Assembly: GCA_023458095.1 (NCBI GenBank)
Contig: JAEXAS010000026.1
Location: forward strand, 274,799 to 338,798
Reading direction: 5' to 3'
Length of the DNA stretch: 64,000 nucleotides
DNA from: Actinomycetes bacterium
Lineage (GTDB): Bacteria; Actinomycetota; Actinomycetes; Propionibacteriales; Propionibacteriaceae
Each line of letters opens with the position of its first letter. Position 1 is the first letter of the stretch. Positions 59,483 through 64,000 of the stretch are shown here, piece by piece. The notes below the pieces were generated by a model. The model was not told the origin of the DNA. It made no database searches and saw only the letters and a list, made by a program, of their open reading frames with translations. Position numbers and translations under genes: made by a program.

Positions 59483-61485
59483 TGAGCGCCGCGACCCGCA
59501 CCCAGATGGCAAACGCGATCCGTGCCTTGAGCATGGACGCGGTCGAGCAGGCGAAGTCCGGGCACCCGGGCATGCCGCTCGGCATGGCAGACGCTGCGAC
59601 GGCCCTGTTCACCGACCACCTGCGCTTCGATCCTGACGCGCCGGATTGGCCGGATCGGGACCGGTTCGTGTTGTCGGCTGGTCACGGCTCGATGTTGCTG
59701 TACTCCCTACTGCACCTGACCGGCTACGACGTCACGATCGACGACCTGAGGTCGTTTCGGCAGTTGGGGTCGAAGACTGCAGGGCATCCCGAATACGGGC
59801 ATTGTCCTGGGGTCGAGACCACCACCGGTCCGCTCGGCCAAGGACTTGCCACGGCGGTCGGCATGGCCTTGGCCGAGCGGATACTCCATGCGCGGTTCGG
59901 CGGCGCCTTGGTCGATCACCACACCTATGTGATCGCCGGCGACGGCTGCCTGATGGAGGGGGTCTCGCAGGAGGCCATCGACTTGGCCGGACACCTGAAG
60001 CTGAGTCGACTGATCGTCCTGCACGACGACAACCAGATCACCATCGATGGCGCAACCGAGTTGTCCACCAGCATTGATCACGACCGACGCTTCCAAGCCT
60101 CCGGTTGGCGGACGGTGCAGGTGGACGGCCACGATCAGGCGGCGGTGTCTGCGGTGATCGCAGAGGCGAAGTCCGCCGACGCTCCGACGTTGATTCGCTG
60201 CCGAACCGTCATCGGCTTCGGCGCACCGAACAAAGCCGGCACCTCCGGGGTGCACGGGAGTCCGCTAGGGGCCGACGAACTGGCCGCCACCAAGGAAGCC
60301 CTGCAGTGGCCCTACGGGCCCTTCGAGGTTCCCGAGGACGTGCGCCAGGCCTGGCGGGCCACTGCCGCGCGGGGCCGCGCCACACGCCAGGGCTGGCAAG
60401 AGCGCCTGGCGGCGGCCCCGCCGGCAACGGCCTCGGCCTTCCACCGGGCTGTGGATCGCACTATCAGCGCCGAGACCTACGCCGCGCTGACCCGGTTGGC
60501 CGATCAGTTCACGGCGGAGGGCACCGCGCTGGCCAGCCGTCAGGCTTCCCAGAAGGTGATCGAAGTGCTGGCCGGCATCGAGCCCACCTTGCTGGGTGGT
60601 TCGGCCGACCTGAGCGGTTCGACCGGGTCTCGGGCTTCCAGCCATCGCAGCATCCTGCCCGGCGCGTTCGGCGGCGACTACGTGAACTATGGCATCCGCG
60701 AACACGGCATGGGGGCGGTGCTCAACGGCATCCAGTTGCACGGCGGGTTCCGGCCCTATGGCAGCACCTTCCTAGCCTTCGCCGATTTCGCTCGGCCCTC
60801 GGTGCGGCTGTCCGCACTCATGGGTCTTCCGGTGACCTATGTGTTCACCCATGACTCGATTGGTCTGGGCGAAGACGGCCCCACCCACCAGCCGGTGGAG
60901 CATCTGGCCTCGCTGCGGGCGATCCCCAACCTGGTGGTGCTGCGTCCGGCCGATGCGGTCGAGACCGCCCAAGCCTGGGAGGTGGCGTTGCGCAGCACCG
61001 GGCGTCCGGTGGTCTTGGTGTTGAGCCGCCAGACGCTGACCCCGCTGCCGCGAAGTGCCGCAGACACCGCCACACAGACCGGACGCGGCGGCTATGTGGT
61101 CGTCGAGCCGACGGGGCCACGCCAGGTGACGCTGATCGCCACCGGCTCCGAAGTCGGCCTGGCTATGGCTGCGGCCGAGCAGCTCACCGCCGACGGCCTG
61201 CCCGCTGCTGTGGTGTCGCTGCCCAGCTTCGAACTGTTCGCTGAACAGGACGCCGACTACCGCGACCAGGTGCTGGGTTCGGCACCGCGGGTCGGCATCG
61301 AGGCGGCCATCGCCCAGGGTTGGGCGCCGGTGCTGCGCACCGGCGATGAGTTCGTGGGCATGAGCAGCTTCGGAGCCTCCGGACCGGCCGGCGACCTCTA
61401 TGAACACTTCGGTATCACCACTGCGGCCGTCATTGCAGCCGCCGCCCGCAGTATCGACAACCATCTGATCCGATTGGAGAACTGA
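59482..61485 (+). CDS. cbbT: transketolase
   Basis: A 667-residue TPP enzyme of normal length. [13 protein letters not shown] holds the substrate His; [17 protein letters not shown] ... [10 protein letters not shown] is the TPP/metal site; [20 protein letters not shown] holds the second substrate loop. It moves two-carbon units to regenerate ribulose-5-phosphate. Start overlaps the cbbP stop; cbbA follows 1 base after its stop. Confidence 0.96.
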   Translation: MSAATRTQMANAIRALSMDAVEQAKSGHPGMPLGMADAATALFTDHLRFDPDAPDWPDRDRFVLSAGHGSMLLYSLLHLTGYDVTIDDLRSFRQLGSKTAGHPEYGHCPGVETTTGPLGQGLATAVGMALAERILHARFGGALVDHHTYVIAGDGCLMEGVSQEAIDLAGHLKLSRLIVLHDDNQITIDGATELSTSIDHDRRFQASGWRTVQVDGHDQAAVSAVIAEAKSADAPTLIRCRTVIGFGAPNKAGTSGVHGSPLGADELAATKEALQWPYGPFEVPEDVRQAWRATAARGRATRQGWQERLAAAPPATASAFHRAVDRTISAETYAALTRLADQFTAEGTALASRQASQKVIEVLAGIEPTLLGGSADLSGSTGSRASSHRSILPGAFGGDYVNYGIREHGMGAVLNGIQLHGGFRPYGSTFLAFADFARPSVRLSALMGLPVTYVFTHDSIGLGEDGPTHQPVEHLASLRAIPNLVVLRPADAVETAQAWEVALRSTGRPVVLVLSRQTLTPLPRSAADTATQTGRGGYVVVEPTGPRQVTLIATGSEVGLAMAAAEQLTADGLPAAVVSLPSFELFAEQDADYRDQVLGSAPRVGIEAAIAQGWAPVLRTGDEFVGMSSFGASGPAGDLYEHFGITTAAVIAAAARSIDNHLIRLEN

Positions 61486-61486
61486 C

Positions 61487-62557
61487 ATGGCACGCATTAC
61501 TTTGCGCCAACTGCTGGACCACGCCGCCGAGCACGGCTACGGCCTGCCGGCCTTCAATGTGAACAACGCCGAGCAGGTGCTGGCCATCATGCGGGCAGCG
61601 CAGGCAGTCGACTCCCCGGCCATCCTTCAGGTGAGCCGCGGGGCCCGCAGCTATGCCGGGGATCCGATGGTGCGCAAGATGATCGAAGCCGCCGAGGAGA
61701 TGTTCCCCACCGTCCCGATCTGCGTCCACCAGGATCACGGCAATGGCACCGCGGTGTGCTTCTCGGCCATCGATCAGGGCTACACCTCGGTGATGATGGA
61801 CGGATCGCTGTTGGAGGATTCCAAGACCCCCACCACCTACCAACAGAATGTGGACGTCACCACCGCGGTGCGCGAGTACGCCCATCCGCGCGGGGTTTCG
61901 GTGGAAGGCGAACTGGGCGTCCTGGGACGGCTGGACACCGGCACCGGAGACCAGGAGGACGGCCATGGCGCCACCGGAACCCTGGATCGCAGCCAACTGC
62001 TGACCGACCCCGATCAGGCGGTCGATTTCGTCGAGCGCACCCAGGTGGACGCCCTGGCCATTGCGATGGGCACCTCGCACGGGGCCTACAAGTTCAGCCG
62101 TAAGCCCGATGCCGAGGTGCTGTCGATGGACACGGTGAAGGCCATCCATGACCGGCTGCCGGATCTGCACCTGGTCATGCATGGCTCCAGTTCGGTGCCC
62201 CAGGAGCTGCAGGACATCTTCAACGCCTGGGGCGGCGAACTGCCGCAGACCTATGGAGTTCCGATCGAGGAGATCCTGGAGGGCATTCGCTATGGCGTGC
62301 GCAAGGTCAATATCGACACCGATCTGCGCTTGGCCATGACCGGCGCCTTCCGCAAGGTGGCCGTGACCAATCCGGTGGAGTTCGATCCGCGCAAGTTCCT
62401 GATTCCGGCGATGGATGCCGTCACCGAGCTGTGCCGGTTGCGCTACGAGCAGTTCGGCTCGGCGGGCATGGCCGGCCGCATCGACCCGATGTCCCTGTCC
62501 GATATGGCTACCCGCTACGCCAACGGCAGCCTCGACCAACGCGTCACCACCGGGTAA
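61487..62557 (+). CDS. cbbA: fructose-bisphosphate aldolase, class II, Calvin-cycle subtype
   Basis: A 356-residue zinc aldolase. Marks: [21 protein letters not shown] with the zinc and catalytic pair, [44 protein letters not shown] and [13 protein letters not shown], as in the cbb-operon type of class IIB. It joins glyceraldehyde-3-phosphate and dihydroxyacetone phosphate (and erythrose-4-phosphate for the SBP branch). 27 bases before cbbM. Confidence 0.95.
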   Translation: MARITLRQLLDHAAEHGYGLPAFNVNNAEQVLAIMRAAQAVDSPAILQVSRGARSYAGDPMVRKMIEAAEEMFPTVPICVHQDHGNGTAVCFSAIDQGYTSVMMDGSLLEDSKTPTTYQQNVDVTTAVREYAHPRGVSVEGELGVLGRLDTGTGDQEDGHGATGTLDRSQLLTDPDQAVDFVERTQVDALAIAMGTSHGAYKFSRKPDAEVLSMDTVKAIHDRLPDLHLVMHGSSSVPQELQDIFNAWGGELPQTYGVPIEEILEGIRYGVRKVNIDTDLRLAMTGAFRKVAVTNPVEFDPRKFLIPAMDAVTELCRLRYEQFGSAGMAGRIDPMSLSDMATRYANGSLDQRVTTG

Positions 62558-62583
62558 TCCCGGACCGATCAAAGGAGCCCACC

Positions 62584-63963
62584 ATGGACCAGTCGAGTCG
62601 CTACGCCGACCTGAGTCTGACCGAAGCCGACCTGATGGCCGGCGGCAAGCACGTCCTGTGCGCCTACACCCTCAAACCCAAGCCCGGTCACAGCTACCTG
62701 GCCGCCGCGGCCCACTTCGCCGCCGAGTCTTCGACCGGCACCAATGTGGAGATCTCCACCACCGATGACTTCACCCGTGGTGTGGACGCGCTGGTCTACC
62801 ACGCCGACGAGACCGCCGAGGAGGTGCGCATCGCCTACCCGCTGGAGCTGTTCGACCGGAACATGACCGACGGGCGCATGATGTTGGTCTCGTTTCTGAC
62901 GCTGACCATCGGCAACAACCAGGGCATGGGCGATATCGAGTACGCCAAGATGATCGACTTCTGGGTGCCGCCGGAGGTGATTCGCCAGTTCGACGGGCCG
63001 GCGATGAACATCACCGATCTGTGGCGCATCCTGGGCCGTCCGACTACGGACGGCGGCTACATCTGCGGCACCATCATCAAGCCCAAGCTGGGCCTGCGTC
63101 CGGAACCCTTCGCCAAAGCCGCCTACGAGTTCTGGCTGGGCGGGGATTTCATCAAGAACGACGAGCCGCAGGGCAACCAGGTCTTCGCCCCGGTGAAGGA
63201 GACCATTCCGCTGGTCTACGACGCCATGAAGCGCGCGATGGACGAGACCGGCGAGGCGAAGCTGTTCAGCATGAACATCACCGCCGACGACCACTACGAG
63301 ATGTTGGCTCGCGCCGACTTCGCTTTGGAGGTCTTCGGTCCGGATGCCAACAAGCTGGCCTTCCTGGTGGACGGCTATGTCGGTGGCCCGGGCATGATCA
63401 CCACCGCACGGCGCAACTACCCCAACCAGTTCCTGCACTACCACCGGGCCGGCCATGGCGCGATCACCTCGCCGAGCTCCAAGCGGGGTTACACCGCGTT
63501 TGTGTTGGCCAAGATGGCCCGCCTGCAGGGGGCGTCCGGGATCCACGTGGGCACCATGGGCCACGGCAAGATGGAGGGCGAGGCCGATGATCGAGTGATC
63601 GCCTACATGATCGAGCGCGATGAGGCCCAAGGCCCGGTCTACTTCCAGAAGTGGGACGGCATCAAGGCCACCACCCCGATCGTGTCCGGCGGCATGAACG
63701 CCCTGCGCTTGCCCGGCTTCTTCGCCAATCTGGGCCACGGCAATCTGATCAACACCGCCGGCGGCGGTTCCTACGGCCACCTCGACGGCCCCGCCGCTGG
63801 CGCCCGCTCGCTCCGTCAGGCCTACGAGGGTTGGGCCGCCGGCGCCGATCCGATCGAATGGGCGCGTACGCACCGCGAGTTCGCCCGCGCCTTCGAGTCC
63901 TTCCCTCACGACGCCGACGCCTTGTTCCCCGGCTGGCGGGATCACCTCCTGACCCCCGCCTGA
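62584..63963 (+). CDS. cbbM: ribulose-1,5-bisphosphate carboxylase, form II
   Basis: A 459-residue form II RuBisCO, start after AAAGGAGCCCACC. It closely resembles the Rhodospirillum rubrum enzyme and keeps its numbering: Glu48, Asn111, Lys166 ([15 protein letters not shown]), carbamylated Lys191 with Asp193 and Glu194 ([11 protein letters not shown]), His287 (LHYHRAGHG), His321 (GIHVGTMG) and Lys329. All catalytic residues are present. Form II works as a dimer of large subunits, needs no small subunit (none follows in the window), and usually has low CO2/O2 specificity, suiting high-CO2 or low-oxygen conditions. cbbQ/cbbO activases, if present, lie beyond the window. Confidence 0.97.
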   Translation: MDQSSRYADLSLTEADLMAGGKHVLCAYTLKPKPGHSYLAAAAHFAAESSTGTNVEISTTDDFTRGVDALVYHADETAEEVRIAYPLELFDRNMTDGRMMLVSFLTLTIGNNQGMGDIEYAKMIDFWVPPEVIRQFDGPAMNITDLWRILGRPTTDGGYICGTIIKPKLGLRPEPFAKAAYEFWLGGDFIKNDEPQGNQVFAPVKETIPLVYDAMKRAMDETGEAKLFSMNITADDHYEMLARADFALEVFGPDANKLAFLVDGYVGGPGMITTARRNYPNQFLHYHRAGHGAITSPSSKRGYTAFVLAKMARLQGASGIHVGTMGHGKMEGEADDRVIAYMIERDEAQGPVYFQKWDGIKATTPIVSGGMNALRLPGFFANLGHGNLINTAGGGSYGHLDGPAAGARSLRQAYEGWAAGADPIEWARTHREFARAFESFPHDADALFPGWRDHLLTPA

Positions 63964-64000
63964 CCCGTCCAGACGCTACGTTGCGGCCGCGACGCTACTG

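Noticed and set aside
62569..63945. Open frame (458 codons) antisense to cbbM
   Set aside because: The plus strand encodes RuBisCO with all active-site residues; the antisense frame is a by-product of codon bias.

Overview
This window is high-GC chromosomal DNA from an actinobacterium. The basis is mycothiol-type genes (a GT-B glycosyltransferase and a PIG-L deacetylase, mshA/mshB-like), the PdxS/PdxT pyridoxal-phosphate synthase with a divergent MocR regulator, a long Lhr helicase, an FprA-type ferredoxin reductase, many Dabb/DUF-type actinobacterial genes, and an iron box of the IdeR/DtxR kind. A Propionibacteriaceae-like host would fit, but that is an inference. I see no rRNA, tRNA, CRISPR array, prophage or insertion sequence.

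Layout. 1-5 kb: a small lipoprotein, a large secreted subtilase and a cysteine phosphatase. 5.0-5.33 kb: no protein gene, but a promoter, several perfect helices and a strong terminator that together look like a ~275-nt structured RNA. 5.5-10.4 kb: an ADA-family protein lacking catalytic residues, a DUF2199 protein, a patatin, a rhomboid protease, and a TerC transporter behind a yybP-ykoY (Mn2+) riboswitch. 10.5-13.5 kb: pdxT-pdxS and divergent pdxR with a shared operator. 13.5-29.7 kb: GH114 protein, ECF sigma/anti-sigma pair, Crp/Fnr regulator, ApbE-like protein, photolyase, deacetylase, GT28-type glycolipid glycosyltransferase, DUF3048 lipoprotein, TetR and Dabb genes, a DUF2231-cytochrome b5 fusion, FprA, mshB-mshA and a Bcr/CflA exporter.

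29.7-33.8 kb: a large LuxR-type regulator and a small membrane protein lie between two divergent ~300-bp inverted repeats. Each repeat holds tandem 11-mers, a TTGCGT-N17/18-TARAAAT promoter, helices conserved by position with compensatory changes, and an intrinsic terminator, so each looks like a ~180-nt small RNA gene pointing at the regulator. 33.8-45.2 kb: MarR with a divergent RND pump carrying a coiled-coil insertion, three 37-bp tandem repeats, a PGRP/SPOR gene pair and Lhr. 45.6-56.5 kb: a 1650-residue secreted nuclease/5'-nucleotidase, an ion channel with an unusual filter overlapping an MBL-fold hydrolase, an FTR1/EfeU iron permease under an iron box, a sigma-region-4-like protein and an 859-residue protein of unknown function.

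56.5-64 kb: a compact Calvin-cycle operon, cbbR (divergent) then cbbF-cbbP-cbbT-cbbA-cbbM. RuBisCO is form II, with every active-site residue at the same number as in the Rhodospirillum rubrum enzyme. The order matches the form II operons of purple non-sulfur bacteria except that cbbG is missing. Together these genes would regenerate and carboxylate ribulose-1,5-bisphosphate. Form II RuBisCO in an actinobacterial context is the most striking protein-coding finding; the twin RNA/LuxR locus is the strongest candidate for something undescribed.
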